Shown: positions 26,669 through 35,958 of the stretch, piece after piece | Layout: each line of letters begins with the position of its first letter | Position numbering within the stretch: position 1 is the first letter of the stretch | Origin: Bacteroidota bacterium | GTDB lineage: Bacteria; Bacteroidota; Bacteroidia; Chitinophagales; Chitinophagaceae | Reading direction: 5' to 3' | DNA length: 64,000 nucleotides | NCBI GenBank assembly: GCA_028876495.1 | Contig: JAGWRO010000048.1 | Span: 1 to 64,000 of the forward strand | The notes under the pieces: generated by a model | What the model saw: the letters and a program-made list of their open reading frames with translations, nothing else | Databases searched by the model: none | Told to the model about the DNA's origin: nothing | Program-made: the position numbers and the translations under genes

Positions 26669-27049
26669 ATGACAGCTACTGAAACTGCCACCTGCCTCAA
26701 CTGCGAAAAACCGCTAAAAGGCCGTACAGATAAGAAATTCTGCGATGACTACTGCCGCAATTCTTACAATAATCAATTAAAAGCAGCTAAAAATAATTTA
26801 GTGCGAAACATTAATAACGCACTGGGAAAGAACCGAAGGGTTTTGGAAAGCTTTTTTAAACCTAAAGAAGACAAGGTTAATATTCATAAAGACAAATTGC
26901 TGGAAAAAGGATTTCAATTTAAATACATCACCCACACTTACACTACACAAAGAGGACATGTCTATTATTTCTGTTACGACATGGGTTACATGCCTTTGGA
27001 TAATGACTGGTATTTATTGGTAAAAAGGAAAGAAGAAAAATCGGCGTGA
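26669..27049 (+). CDS. Conserved hypothetical protein with N-terminal four-Cys zinc finger
   Basis: A 126-aa protein of unknown function. Seen: CLNCEKPLKGRTDKKFCDDYC at residues 9-29, with Cys9, Cys12, Cys25 and Cys29 in the arrangement of a short zinc ribbon like DUF2116-type domains, followed by a basic helix (NNQLKAAKNNLVRNINNALGKNRR) and a C-terminal globular part with repeated aromatics. Similar zinc-finger proteins are widespread in Bacteroidota; nucleic-acid binding is likely but unproven. It is transcribed divergently from ssb. Confidence 0.75.
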   Translation: MTATETATCLNCEKPLKGRTDKKFCDDYCRNSYNNQLKAAKNNLVRNINNALGKNRRVLESFFKPKEDKVNIHKDKLLEKGFQFKYITHTYTTQRGHVYYFCYDMGYMPLDNDWYLLVKRKEEKSA

Positions 27050-27068
27050 GAGGAAATAGAAATGATTA

Positions 27069-27086
27069 AAATTTGTTGGTTTACTA
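27069..27086 (+). repeat. Copy of recurrent intergenic 18-bp word (16/18)
   Basis: The word ATTTGTTGGTTTACTA lies in the 45-bp convergent gap between the zinc-finger gene and ppc, close to both stop codons. Confidence 0.45.
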
Positions 27087-27094
27087 GTTCCTCT

Positions 27095-29680
27095 TTACGC
27101 TGAATTTCTCCCTGCATTAATAATTCCAAACGAACAACGCATAACCAGTTTTTCATACGTTGGCTTCAGCGAATCTTTTATATTCTCCTGTTCCATTTCA
27201 CGAATCTTCGCCATGGCAAATTGTTGAATGGTAACCAATGGTAGTATCATTTTTTCGCGCATATCAACAGAAAGCTGCTCCACAGGATATTCAGCCATCA
27301 GTTCGTTGTGGCCGGTGAGTTTAAAAAGATATTTTTTGGTTATCTCATATTCTTCATAGATCATGTTCCATATTTCACTAAACTTGCTATCTTTTGATAA
27401 ATATTCTGTAAGCGGGAAATAACATTTTTTCATTGCCATCTCACAGTTATCGATTAATGTTTTAAAGAACAAAGAACCCTGGTACAATTTTTTTAGCCGT
27501 CCAAATTTTCCTTCCTGCTCCATTTTTTGCAAGGCAGTTCCCAAACCATAATAACCAGTTACATTTTGTTTGATCTGGCTCCACGAACCTACAAAAGGAA
27601 TGGCTCTAAGGTCATCAAGGTTCATTTTGCCTTTTTTTCTTTTAGACGGACGGCTGCCAATATTCGTAGCACCGTAAAATTTTAACGGGCTCACCTGTAC
27701 CAGATAATCCATAAAATCAGGATGATTCTTTAACGCGCTGTACGATTCAAAACTTTGCTCGGCCAGTTGCTGCAACAATTCTTCTTCTTCTTTGTCAAGT
27801 TTGATGTGCCTGTCAGAAAAGATATCGTTTGAAATACCCGCGTGCAGCAATTGTTCCATGTTGTATTGTGCCGAATCGATCGTTCCGAAATTAGAACTTA
27901 CTGTTTGCCCCTGGATAGTTAGTTGTATCTCTTTATTAGAAATATTTTTTCCCATGGCTGCATAAAATTTATGTGTCTTTCCTCCACCTCTTGCCGGCGG
28001 GCCTCCACGTCCGTCAAAAAATACCACAGTCACATTATACTTCCGCGCAATGGATGTCAGTGCTTCTTTTGCCTGGTAAATAGCCCAATTTCCCATTAAA
28101 TATCCGCCATCTTTTGTGCCGTCAGAAAAACCAAGCATAATAGTTTGCTTATCGTTGCGGCGTTTCAAATGCTCGCGGTATTCTTTATTCTCAAGCAAGG
28201 TTTTTAGAATAACAGAAGCGTTTCTCAGGTCTTCAATAGTTTCTATCAGCGGAACAATATCCACATTCATTTTTTCCTTTTTCCAACCACATAAAATAAA
28301 CAACCCATATACTTCAAAAACATTCAGAGCAGAGGCGGAATGGCTGATTATATAGCGATTACAACCTTCTTCCCCGTTATATTGCTGAATCAGTTTAATG
28401 GCTTTTATGCTTTCAAAAGTGTCATTAATGATAGGATCGCCATAATCTTTTTCAGGAAGTACTTTAGTATTTTTAGTAAGAAATTCGATCTTTTTTTCAC
28501 CACTTAATTTGGCATAATCAGCAGGAAAAAAAGTGCCGGAAGCAGCCATGGCGGCAAAAACTTTCTTGTGAATCGAACTATCCTGCCTTATATCCAGCGA
28601 AGCAAAATACAAACCAAAAATGTGCACCTTGTTGATAAGATCATCAATGAGATAGCAGAATAATCCGTTGTGCCTGTAAATTAATATTTCTCTTATATCA
28701 TTTAATACTTTTAAGATGTCTTTCTTGCTGATATCCGTTCGGTTTCCGGGAATAAAAATGTTGTTGTACAATTGCTTTTCAAGATCGAGCAAAAGAACAT
28801 CAACACCTTTAAAAGTAAGGCGCCGCCTCAATCTGCGAATCTCCAGGTAGTAACATTTAATGATAGCACCGCGCAATGCATCGGCCACTTTTAAGGTAGT
28901 ATCAGTACTAACAAAAGGATTTCCATCACGATCGCCTCCGGGCCAAAAACCCATTTTAAGGACTTGGTTATTTTGGAAATCTGCTTCAGGAAATTGATTA
29001 TTCAAAAAAGAAACTATTCTTCCCACTGCTGCAAAAAACACATTTTCCAAATACCAGATCAGGCTCATTGCCTCATCAAATGGGGTAGGTTTTTCTTTTT
29101 TGAAGAATGGTGTTTTGCCCAACTGTTGCAAATACATATTGATGCGGCCGGTATTATTTTCTGAAAGGGATTTTGAAAGATCATTGATAATACCCAAAAC
29201 AGAACCGGGATAAAATTGTGTAGGATGGGCTGTAAGCACAATTTCTACTGAAAAATTATCAAGCTTCTTAACCAGCTCTTTTTCTTTTTTATATTGAGCA
29301 GTTTCTACTTCCAATTGCTTTAAAGTACCGGCTCCGGTGGTATCATGAACAAATTTAAAAGCTGCATCCTCCAGGGCATCAAAGAGTACCACCTGGCGTT
29401 CAACAAACTGTATAAACCTGAAAAGAAGATCAAGCTTTTCTGATTCAGATTTAAAAGAGGTATCCTTTAAAAAAAACTCATCAATAATTTGGGCGGGACT
29501 ATATTTCTTTTTGTATCCTTCTTCACAAATGTTCAAAAACAACGACAACAGCATTCCTGTTTTTTCAATCCGATAAAAAGGAAGAGAGGTAAAAAGGCTG
29601 TTATATAGTTGAAATTTTATGCCAACATAATTTTTAAAATTCTCCAAACTGTGAGACGCATGATGCTCCATCATATTCAA
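27095..29680 (-). CDS. ppc: Phosphoenolpyruvate carboxylase
   Basis: Adds bicarbonate to phosphoenolpyruvate to give oxaloacetate, replenishing the TCA cycle. Seen: VEIVLTAHPTQ with catalytic His at about residue 154, GFWPGGDRDGNPFVS, the second signature GFSDGTKDGGYLMGNWAIY, VFFDGRGGPPARGGGKTHKF, and the C-terminal NAGRNSA (PEPC ends in NTG/NAGRxSG-like residues). Length 861 aa is typical of the Bacteroidota type. It is a stand-alone gene. Confidence 0.95.
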   Translation of the reverse strand: MNMMEHHASHSLENFKNYVGIKFQLYNSLFTSLPFYRIEKTGMLLSLFLNICEEGYKKKYSPAQIIDEFFLKDTSFKSESEKLDLLFRFIQFVERQVVLFDALEDAAFKFVHDTTGAGTLKQLEVETAQYKKEKELVKKLDNFSVEIVLTAHPTQFYPGSVLGIINDLSKSLSENNTGRINMYLQQLGKTPFFKKEKPTPFDEAMSLIWYLENVFFAAVGRIVSFLNNQFPEADFQNNQVLKMGFWPGGDRDGNPFVSTDTTLKVADALRGAIIKCYYLEIRRLRRRLTFKGVDVLLLDLEKQLYNNIFIPGNRTDISKKDILKVLNDIREILIYRHNGLFCYLIDDLINKVHIFGLYFASLDIRQDSSIHKKVFAAMAASGTFFPADYAKLSGEKKIEFLTKNTKVLPEKDYGDPIINDTFESIKAIKLIQQYNGEEGCNRYIISHSASALNVFEVYGLFILCGWKKEKMNVDIVPLIETIEDLRNASVILKTLLENKEYREHLKRRNDKQTIMLGFSDGTKDGGYLMGNWAIYQAKEALTSIARKYNVTVVFFDGRGGPPARGGGKTHKFYAAMGKNISNKEIQLTIQGQTVSSNFGTIDSAQYNMEQLLHAGISNDIFSDRHIKLDKEEEELLQQLAEQSFESYSALKNHPDFMDYLVQVSPLKFYGATNIGSRPSKRKKGKMNLDDLRAIPFVGSWSQIKQNVTGYYGLGTALQKMEQEGKFGRLKKLYQGSLFFKTLIDNCEMAMKKCYFPLTEYLSKDSKFSEIWNMIYEEYEITKKYLFKLTGHNELMAEYPVEQLSVDMREKMILPLVTIQQFAMAKIREMEQENIKDSLKPTYEKLVMRCSFGIINAGRNSA

Positions 29681-29776
29681 TATTTTATAAAAAAAACAAT
29701 AATTTAATTTAATAAAAATCGCGATGAAGTTAAATCAAAAAACACTAAACGTTTTCAAATTTTCCTGATTTGCCCG

Positions 29777-29784
29777 TATATTTG
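29777..29784 (+). promoter_or_regulatory. -7 promoter box of the small CxxC membrane protein
   Basis: TATATTTG matches TAnnTTTG and ends 9 nt before the ATG at 29794, predicting a leader of only a few nucleotides. Confidence 0.5.
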
Positions 29785-29793
29785 CAACCCGGA

Positions 29794-30018
29794 ATGATGA
29801 AAAAAATACTAATTATATTATGTCTGGCCTTCGCCTTTTCTGTTGTTGCATTAAATGCTGATGCACAATGTTCCATCTGCGCCAAAACGGTTATGCAAAT
29901 GGGCAACAAGCCCGCAAAAGGCTTTAATAATGGCATTCTTTACCTGATGACTATTCCTTACCTGGCAATTGGTGTGGTTGGATTCAAATGGTGGCAAAAC
30001 GAAAAAAGAAAATCCTGA
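29794..30018 (+). CDS. Small exported/membrane CxxC protein of unknown function
   Basis: A 74-aa protein. The ORF track opens at a TTG (29770), but ATG 29794 gives MMKKILIILCLAFAFSVVAL, a clear signal peptide ending NADAQ. The mature part has a CSICAK motif (CxxC) and one transmembrane helix GILYLMTIPYLAIGVVGF followed by a basic tail. Similar short CSIC proteins with one helix occur across Bacteroidota, so it is a real gene; the function is unknown. A metal- or redox-related role is only suggested by the CxxC. Confidence 0.75.
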   Translation: MMKKILIILCLAFAFSVVALNADAQCSICAKTVMQMGNKPAKGFNNGILYLMTIPYLAIGVVGFKWWQNEKRKS

Positions 30019-30044
30019 TATTCAGATTTTCCTATTTTTCACTT

Positions 30045-30926
30045 TCAATAGTTTTTAGCAAAAAGATACATATTAAAACCTGGTTTTAAGGACGCTTCTT
30101 CTATTTCCATTTTCATTTTGTCTTTATCCAGGTCTTTCATCTTTTCATTTTGGATCAAAGACCATATTTTTTCAGCCAGCAGGTTTATTTTATGCGGAGA
30201 ATAATTTTCAATGTTCCATTCTTCTATTTTTTTATACAAATCCCATATCCCTTTTTTTTCAGTGGCCACTGTTTTCAAAACCTGAATTTCTTTTCCTGTA
30301 TGATTAAAGGCAGGGCTAAGCATTTGCATCAAACTGTTATAAAAATTTTCGGAACCGGGCCTGTCTGATTTATTGATGACAAAAATATCCGCCACTTCCA
30401 TGAGGCCTGCTTTCATCGTTTGAATAATATCGCCTCCTTCAGGAACGAGCATCACAATGGTGATATCCGCAATCGCTGCAATATCTACTTCGCTTTGGCC
30501 AACGCCAACCGTTTCAATAATTACATAATCAAAACCGGAACTTTTCACCAGGTCGGCAATCTCAAAAATCTTTGGATGTAACCCACCCAACGAACCTTTA
30601 CTGGCCAATGAGCGGATAAAAACATTGGGATGATTGTACCATTCACTCATACGAATCCTGTCCCCGAGTAAAGCGCCTTTATTGAAAGGTGAAGAAGGAT
30701 CCACACAAAGAACCGCTACTTTTTTCCCCTCTTTGATCATCTCTCCTATTAATGCATCGGTGAGCGAACTTTTGCCTGCGCCTGGCGCACCGGTGATACC
30801 AATGATTTTTGCAGAAGAAGAATTTAAATTCAATAACAGTTCTTCAAAGCCTTCCACCTGGTTTTCAATTAAAGAAATGCCACGCGCAAGAGATTTGAAA
30901 TCAATATGAATAGGGTTTGAAGACAT
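30045..30926 (-). CDS. meaB: Methylmalonyl-CoA mutase-associated GTPase MeaB (ArgK)
   Basis: G3E-family GTPase that protects and reloads B12-dependent methylmalonyl-CoA mutase. Seen: Walker A GITGAPGAGKSS at about residues 43-54, VLCVDPSSPFNKGALLGDRIRM, VIIETVGVGQSEVDIA and VINKSDRPGSENF (NKSD base-recognition motif). Length 293 aa. The mutase itself is not in the window. It fits a cobalamin-using organism, as nrdJ does. Confidence 0.93.
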   Translation of the reverse strand: MSSNPIHIDFKSLARGISLIENQVEGFEELLLNLNSSSAKIIGITGAPGAGKSSLTDALIGEMIKEGKKVAVLCVDPSSPFNKGALLGDRIRMSEWYNHPNVFIRSLASKGSLGGLHPKIFEIADLVKSSGFDYVIIETVGVGQSEVDIAAIADITIVMLVPEGGDIIQTMKAGLMEVADIFVINKSDRPGSENFYNSLMQMLSPAFNHTGKEIQVLKTVATEKKGIWDLYKKIEEWNIENYSPHKINLLAEKIWSLIQNEKMKDLDKDKMKMEIEEASLKPGFNMYLFAKNY

Positions 30927-30960
30927 TTATATCACCATTAATTAGAAGAGAAGTAAAAGA

Positions 30961-31647
30961 CTATTTTTCCAACTGAAAATATTCGTAAAAATATTCAGCA
31001 GGCTTTAAATTGATCCAGGAAGTGCGGTTTGCATTAAAATCTTCGAAGGTAAATTTATTGATCTGCTCCAATGTATAATTCAATTTATTTTCAGGCTCCC
31101 CGAAGGTTACTATTCCAAGCCCGTGATCACAATCCAAAGTAAAAACATTAATATCATCTCTTAAACTTCGCAAATGCAAAAGGATTCGCCACACATCACC
31201 ATTCCATGTTCCTGTAAAATTTCTTGCTTTCCATTCTTCAAAAGAAACCGAATCTGCTTTCACTTGCGGATTGCAATCGTGCAGAACGATCACACCATGA
31301 TCTGACAAATAATTCAAGCTGTTTTCAACGTCGCGTAAAGCATAATCATATTCATGCATACCGTCGATAAGAGCCATTTCTAATTTTTTATCCGTTAGCA
31401 AACCAGGCGCATCTTCCCTAAAAAAATCATCACTTGTTTTTTCAAAATACTTATTAAATACATTGTAGGGATTTAAAAAAAGCTTTCCTGTTTTTCGCAA
31501 AGTGTCAAATTGAAAATCAGGATCAACCGCTATCTTAAATGTGCTTTTCACCCTGAAAAAAATGTGACCGTTAAATACGCCTATCTCCAAATAATGAGAT
31601 AATTTTTTTTGTTTCATTAAAGTGAGAATCACTTTTTCTCTATCCAT
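30961..31647 (-). CDS. Class I SAM-dependent methyltransferase
   Basis: Seen: LEIGVFNGHIFF at about residues 20-31 (motif I, GxxxG variant), IAVDPDFQFD (acidic end of strand 2), and MALIDGMHEYDYALRDVENSLNYLSDHGVIVLHDCNP, typical of the Methyltransf_24-type fold. The target is unknown. Such genes often modify sugars or small secreted products. It is just upstream of meaB on the same strand (34 nt) and may be cotranscribed with it. Confidence 0.8.
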   Translation of the reverse strand: MDREKVILTLMKQKKLSHYLEIGVFNGHIFFRVKSTFKIAVDPDFQFDTLRKTGKLFLNPYNVFNKYFEKTSDDFFREDAPGLLTDKKLEMALIDGMHEYDYALRDVENSLNYLSDHGVIVLHDCNPQVKADSVSFEEWKARNFTGTWNGDVWRILLHLRSLRDDINVFTLDCDHGLGIVTFGEPENKLNYTLEQINKFTFEDFNANRTSWINLKPAEYFYEYFQLEK

Positions 31648-31829
31648 ACTTATAGTTGATTATTTTAGAAATCCGTGAGGAAAAGGAAGCAGCGCCTGTT
31701 TTTTAGAAGCTAAAATAAAATTTTTATTTTGTTAATAGAAAGTTTTTATCTCTTTCAATTAGCTTTCATCTTTTCTGAAATTATATTTAATGGTAATTTG
31801 CAAACAAGGCATCACCTTTAAATACATTA

Positions 31830-31847
31830 TAGTAAACCAACAAATAA
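31830..31847 (-). repeat. Exact copy of recurrent intergenic 18-bp word (minus orientation)
   Basis: TAGTAAACCAACAAATAA is the exact reverse complement of the consensus. It lies in the divergent gap before the Lon-N-domain gene, 22 nt from its ATG. Confidence 0.55.
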
Positions 31848-31868
31848 AGACAATTTCTATTTATAATT

Positions 31869-32507
31869 ATGACAAATTTTATTCCGATATTTCCTTTATC
31901 CATTGTGGTTTATCCACACGAAACGCTGAACCTGCATATTTTCGAGCCTAAATACAAACAACTCATCAAAGAATGTTACGATCAAAAAAAAATGTTTGGA
32001 ATACCTGTGGTGATCAATAATAAAATGCAGGATATGGGAACACTTTTAGAGATTAAAGAAATAACTAAAGAGTATGAAAATGGCGAAATGGATATCAAAA
32101 CAAGAGGAACAAAGGTTTTCCGAATGCTTGAAGTGATTGATTCAGTTCCGGAAAAACTTTATAGCGGCGCCATCGTTAATTATCCGCACAATCATGAACA
32201 TGGTAATAGATTATTGATGGATAAAGTTTTGACCCTGGTAAAGAACCTTCATGAATTGTTGAAAGTTGAAAAACCTTTACCAAAAAGCAATGAAGAATTA
32301 TGGAGCTATGATGTAGCACACACCGTTGGTCTAAAACTGGAGGAAGAATACGAATTACTCATTTTAATGAATGAACTACAACGGCAGGAATATTTAAAAA
32401 GGCACCTGGCAAAAGTAATACCGGTAGTTGCTGAGATGGAATCTTTAAAAGATAAAATAAAATTGAACGGCCATTTCAAGAATATATCAGGTTTCAATAT
32501 TTCATGA
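31869..32507 (+). CDS. Lon protease N-terminal substrate-binding domain protein
   Basis: A 212-aa stand-alone Lon-N (ASCH/PUA-like) domain without an ATPase or protease part. Seen: IPIFPLSIVVYPHETLNLHIFEPKYKQLIKEC, GIPVVINNKMQDMGTLLEI and MDIKTRGTKVFRML, matching the N-terminal domain of Lon. Its role is not known; it may act as a substrate adaptor. It precedes coaX by 84 nt on the same strand. Confidence 0.85.
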   Translation: MTNFIPIFPLSIVVYPHETLNLHIFEPKYKQLIKECYDQKKMFGIPVVINNKMQDMGTLLEIKEITKEYENGEMDIKTRGTKVFRMLEVIDSVPEKLYSGAIVNYPHNHEHGNRLLMDKVLTLVKNLHELLKVEKPLPKSNEELWSYDVAHTVGLKLEEEYELLILMNELQRQEYLKRHLAKVIPVVAEMESLKDKIKLNGHFKNISGFNIS

Positions 32508-32591
32508 AATAGCAAAGTTTTTCATTTCATTTATTTTATTGATTTAATAAAGAACGTTTACTTTGCGGGGCAAAAAAACTGAAAAAGTATT

Positions 32592-33332
32592 TTGAGTACA
32601 ACCACCCTTTGTTTTGATTTTGGAAATACGCTTTTAAAATGTGGTGTATTTATAAACGAACAGTTAACCGAAGTGGTTACATTAGAAAATGACGATTCAG
32701 AAACTATCAACCGGCTTTTGGATAAATATCAACCTGTGCACACTATACTTTCTTCGGTTATTGACCACAATACTGAAATTGAGAAGTTACTGGCTGAAAA
32801 AACCTCTTTTCTAAAATTAAATGCTTCTATAAAATTACCGTTTACTACTCCGGTTGGCAAACCGGAAACCATTGGAGCAGACAGGTTGGCGCTGGCAGCC
32901 TACGCTTCATTTTTTTATAAAGATCAAAATACGCTTGTTATTGCTCTTGGCTCGTGCATTACTTACAACTTTATTAATAAATACAATAGTTTCAACGGTG
33001 GAAGTATTTCGCCGGGAATGGAAATGCGTTTCAAGGCATTAAACCACTATACAGCTAAACTGCCTTTGGTAAAAGTTGACTGGAATTTTCCTTTGACTGG
33101 CTACGATACCACCACCAATATACTCAGTGGCGTACTACAGGGAATGGCATCGGAAATTGATGGAATTATTGATGAATACAAAAAAAAGTTTGAGAAATTT
33201 AACGTGCTTTTAACCGGCGGCGATACCGCCAATTTTGTAAGGCATCTTAAAAATAAGATATTTGCCGACCCCTATTTGATTCTTAAGGGCTTATATGCAA
33301 TCAGCAAATACAATGAAGATATTAAAGATTAA
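32592..33332 (+). CDS. coaX: Type III pantothenate kinase
   Basis: First step of coenzyme A synthesis, potassium-dependent. Seen: phosphate-binding CFDFGNTLLKCGV at residues 6-18, IGADRLALAAYASF, the motif LVIALGSCITYNFI (family TGTAxT replaced by LGSCIT), GGSISPGMEMRFKAL and LTGGDTANF. The start is TTG at 32592 (no upstream ATG in frame). Length 246 aa is normal. Its 3-prime end overlaps the next gene by 20 nt, indicating translational coupling. Confidence 0.9.
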   Translation: MSTTTLCFDFGNTLLKCGVFINEQLTEVVTLENDDSETINRLLDKYQPVHTILSSVIDHNTEIEKLLAEKTSFLKLNASIKLPFTTPVGKPETIGADRLALAAYASFFYKDQNTLVIALGSCITYNFINKYNSFNGGSISPGMEMRFKALNHYTAKLPLVKVDWNFPLTGYDTTTNILSGVLQGMASEIDGIIDEYKKKFEKFNVLLTGGDTANFVRHLKNKIFADPYLILKGLYAISKYNEDIKD

Positions 33333-34620
33333 ATTCACCTGTTTCATACTGGCTGCGTTACCGCTCTTTTGCTTTGCCCAGTTAAATTCGCCCTATTCAA
33401 GGTACGGAGTTGGCAACCTGGTTTCCCAGGCAAGTATTGGCAATCGTGGTATGGGCGGCATTTCCGCGGCATATACAGACCCCACTTCAATCAATACAAT
33501 CAACCCTGCTAGCTATAGTGACTTGATTTATTCAACTCTTGATATAGGATTGGAATATGATGGTTTAAATTTGAAAAGCAAAACTCCTCAAGGATTTTTC
33601 AAATCCAATGATGGCATCATTCCTTATCTGGAATTTGGATTTCCCCTGTTGAGAGGAAATAAAAAAGCGGAAAATCACAAGATTTCTTTAGGGATGGCCT
33701 TTGGCTTAAAACCTATAACAAGAATCAATTATAAGATTGGTAGCAGCACATTTTCAACAGATAGTTCGCTTACAAGCTATGAAGGATCTGGTGGCGTAAA
33801 CGAAGCTTTTGTGGGTACAGGAATAAGAATTAAAAATTTTAGCATTGGCTTTAATACAGGCTACCTTTTTGGTGAAAAGTCTTATAATACGCGTTTATTA
33901 TTCAACAACGATTCTTTGAATTATTATAAAACGCATTACGGATCGCGTACACGATTTGGAGGAATGTTTCTCGATGCGGGAATGCAATATTTAGTAAAGA
34001 TAAATAAGAGTGCATTAATCTTTGGAGCCTACGGAACGCTGCAAAGAAAATATGGCGGATCGAAAGATAACCTGGTAGAAACATTTAATTATAATGTTCA
34101 GACACTGGCGCCTCAGCCAATAGATACCGTTTCTTATATTTCAGGACAAAAAGGAAAAGTTCAAATGCCTGCAACCTTCGGCGGTGGTATCGCTTATTCT
34201 AACGAACACTTACTGGTTGGCGCTGATTATGAAACTACGAAATGGAGTAATTATAGTTTTTTTGGTCAAAAAGATTTTGTAAAAAACAGTTGGAACGCAA
34301 AAATCGGCATTCAGTATTTGCCTGCTTCATCAGGTAACTCAGGTTATTTTAATTTTGTAAAATACAGGGCTGGTTTTAATTTTGGGCAAGATTATATTGA
34401 TGTGGAAAATTCGCTTCCCTTTTATACAGTAAGCGTAGGAGGTTCTTTTCCCCTTAAATTAAAACGCAGCTTTTATGACAATCAGTACAGCGTTATGAAC
34501 TTCACTTTTGAATATGGTAACCGTGGTAACAATAACAATAATATTACCGAAAATATTTACAAAGTAAGTCTTGGCTTTTCTCTCAGCGATATCTGGTTTC
34601 TCAGGCAGAAATATCGATAG
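33313..34620 (+). CDS. Putative outer-membrane beta-barrel protein next to lptC
   Basis: 435 aa from the internal ATG at 33313, which gives signal peptide MKILKIKFTCFILAALPLFC ending FAQ; the ORF-track start (33295) adds six residues. Seen: LNSPYSRYGVGNL, GGISAAYTDPTSINTINPASYSDL, and many alternating strands, similar to FadL-like/porin-type Bacteroidota barrels, with an Asn-rich loop (GNRGNNNNNITEN) near the end. Function unknown. The order coaX - barrel - lptC suggests a link to envelope biogenesis, but this is inference. Confidence 0.7.
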   Translation: MKILKIKFTCFILAALPLFCFAQLNSPYSRYGVGNLVSQASIGNRGMGGISAAYTDPTSINTINPASYSDLIYSTLDIGLEYDGLNLKSKTPQGFFKSNDGIIPYLEFGFPLLRGNKKAENHKISLGMAFGLKPITRINYKIGSSTFSTDSSLTSYEGSGGVNEAFVGTGIRIKNFSIGFNTGYLFGEKSYNTRLLFNNDSLNYYKTHYGSRTRFGGMFLDAGMQYLVKINKSALIFGAYGTLQRKYGGSKDNLVETFNYNVQTLAPQPIDTVSYISGQKGKVQMPATFGGGIAYSNEHLLVGADYETTKWSNYSFFGQKDFVKNSWNAKIGIQYLPASSGNSGYFNFVKYRAGFNFGQDYIDVENSLPFYTVSVGGSFPLKLKRSFYDNQYSVMNFTFEYGNRGNNNNNITENIYKVSLGFSLSDIWFLRQKYR

Positions 34621-34676
34621 ATGCGATGATGCATTTTCTGCATGACCAATGTTTATCTTCATGCAATATTTTCCAA

Positions 34677-35252
34677 ATGAATGATCTGAAATTCCATACT
34701 TCTTTCTTTTTTTCAGCATTGATTTTTCTCAGTTGCTTTTTAGTTTCATGCGAAAATTCTCTGGAAGATATCAATAAAATTACAGCAAAAAGAATAGGTA
34801 TTGAAACAGCCAAAGACGTAAAAATAATTTACAGTATTGGTAGCGCAACCAAATCGCGGATAACTGCGCCGCTGATGTTACGCCATGAGGAAGCCGTTCC
34901 TTATGTCGAGTTTACAAAAACAATTCATGCTGATTTTTTTGATGACACCTTAGGCATAGAAAGTAAGCTGGATGCGCATTATGCAAAATATTACGAAACA
35001 GAAAGCAAAGTTTTTTTAAAAGATAGTGTGGTGGTCATCAATACAAAAGGTGATACGCTCTATTGCAATGAATTATATTGGGACCGAAAAAGAATCGGCG
35101 AAGAATTTTATACAGACAAACCGGTCCGCATTCGCACGCCCACAGAAATACTTGACGGAGATGGCCTTGATGCACCACAGGATTTTCACAACTGGCATTT
35201 AATAAATGGCAGGGGAATTGTGAGAGTAAATTCATCAGAATTTCCTGAGTAA
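34677..35252 (+). CDS. lptC: LPS export ABC transporter periplasmic lipoprotein LptC
   Basis: Part of the LPS transport bridge between LptBFG and LptA. I choose ATG 34677, which gives a lipoprotein signal with lipobox LVSC; the ORF-track start at 34626 would bury it. Seen: RITAPLMLRHEEAVPYVEFTKTIHADFFDD, LDAHYAKYYETESKVFLKDSVVVINTKGDTLYCNELYWD and a C-terminal GDGLDAPQDFHNW, the LptC beta-jellyroll pattern of Bacteroidota. 191 aa. Same strand and 56 nt after the barrel protein. Confidence 0.88.
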   Translation: MNDLKFHTSFFFSALIFLSCFLVSCENSLEDINKITAKRIGIETAKDVKIIYSIGSATKSRITAPLMLRHEEAVPYVEFTKTIHADFFDDTLGIESKLDAHYAKYYETESKVFLKDSVVVINTKGDTLYCNELYWDRKRIGEEFYTDKPVRIRTPTEILDGDGLDAPQDFHNWHLINGRGIVRVNSSEFPE

Positions 35253-35328
35253 TATTAAAAGAAATTTTTCGACGTGAAATTTTAAATTTAAAAACTTATT
35301 TCTTCATCATTAAAAACAAAATAAAAAA

Positions 35329-35751
35329 ATGAGTAAATATGCAAATGCCGAATGGCAGGGAACTGGAAAAGAAGGTAAAGGAACTTTAACTACAGAAACA
35401 AAATATCTTGATAACACCCCTTTTACCTATGCTACCAGGTTTGGAGAAGCAAAAGATGGCACTAATCCGGAAGAATTGGTAGCTGCCGCACACGCCGGAT
35501 GTTTTTCGATGAAATTAAGTTTCGTTTTGAACGAAGCCGGTTTTACTCCGGAAAAGATAGAAACCAAATGTGAAATCACTTTAGCCAACGGTGCTATCTC
35601 AAAATCTCATCTTACGGTAAATGCAAAAATACCAGGCATAAGCAAAGATAAATTTGATGAATGTGCAAAAAATGCAAAAGAAAATTGCCCTATTTCCAAA
35701 TCTTTAAATACAAATATTGATATTTCAATGGATGCTTCTTTAAGTGAATAG
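35329..35751 (+). CDS. osmC: OsmC family peroxiredoxin
   Basis: Thiol-dependent organic hydroperoxide reductase. Seen: MSKYANAEWQGTGKEGKGTL start, NPEELVAAAHAGCFSMKLSF with the peroxidatic Cys at about residue 59, and CAKNAKENCPISKSL with the second Cys at about 122. Length 140 aa equals typical OsmC. It is a single gene closed by a terminator. Confidence 0.92.
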   Translation: MSKYANAEWQGTGKEGKGTLTTETKYLDNTPFTYATRFGEAKDGTNPEELVAAAHAGCFSMKLSFVLNEAGFTPEKIETKCEITLANGAISKSHLTVNAKIPGISKDKFDECAKNAKENCPISKSLNTNIDISMDASLSE

Positions 35752-35770
35752 CATTTTATTTAAAAGACAC

Positions 35771-35806
35771 AAACCGGCCTCGTTTTATCAGAAGCCGGTT
35801 TTTTTA
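35771..35806 (+). terminator. Terminator of osmC
   Basis: AAACCGGC and GCCGGTTT form a stem around a 15-nt loop and are followed by seven T, 20 nt after the osmC stop. Confidence 0.8.
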
Positions 35807-35958
35807 TTTCTTGTGCAACAAATGGTTTGCAGCAGTAAAACAACAAATAAAATGAATTTCTCTTCTGTCTGCAAAATGGCTCTTACCATTCAACCCAAAC
35901 AATTAGGATTTTTTTTCACACTTCCCTTATATTGCATTATATTTTTTAATCATTGCTT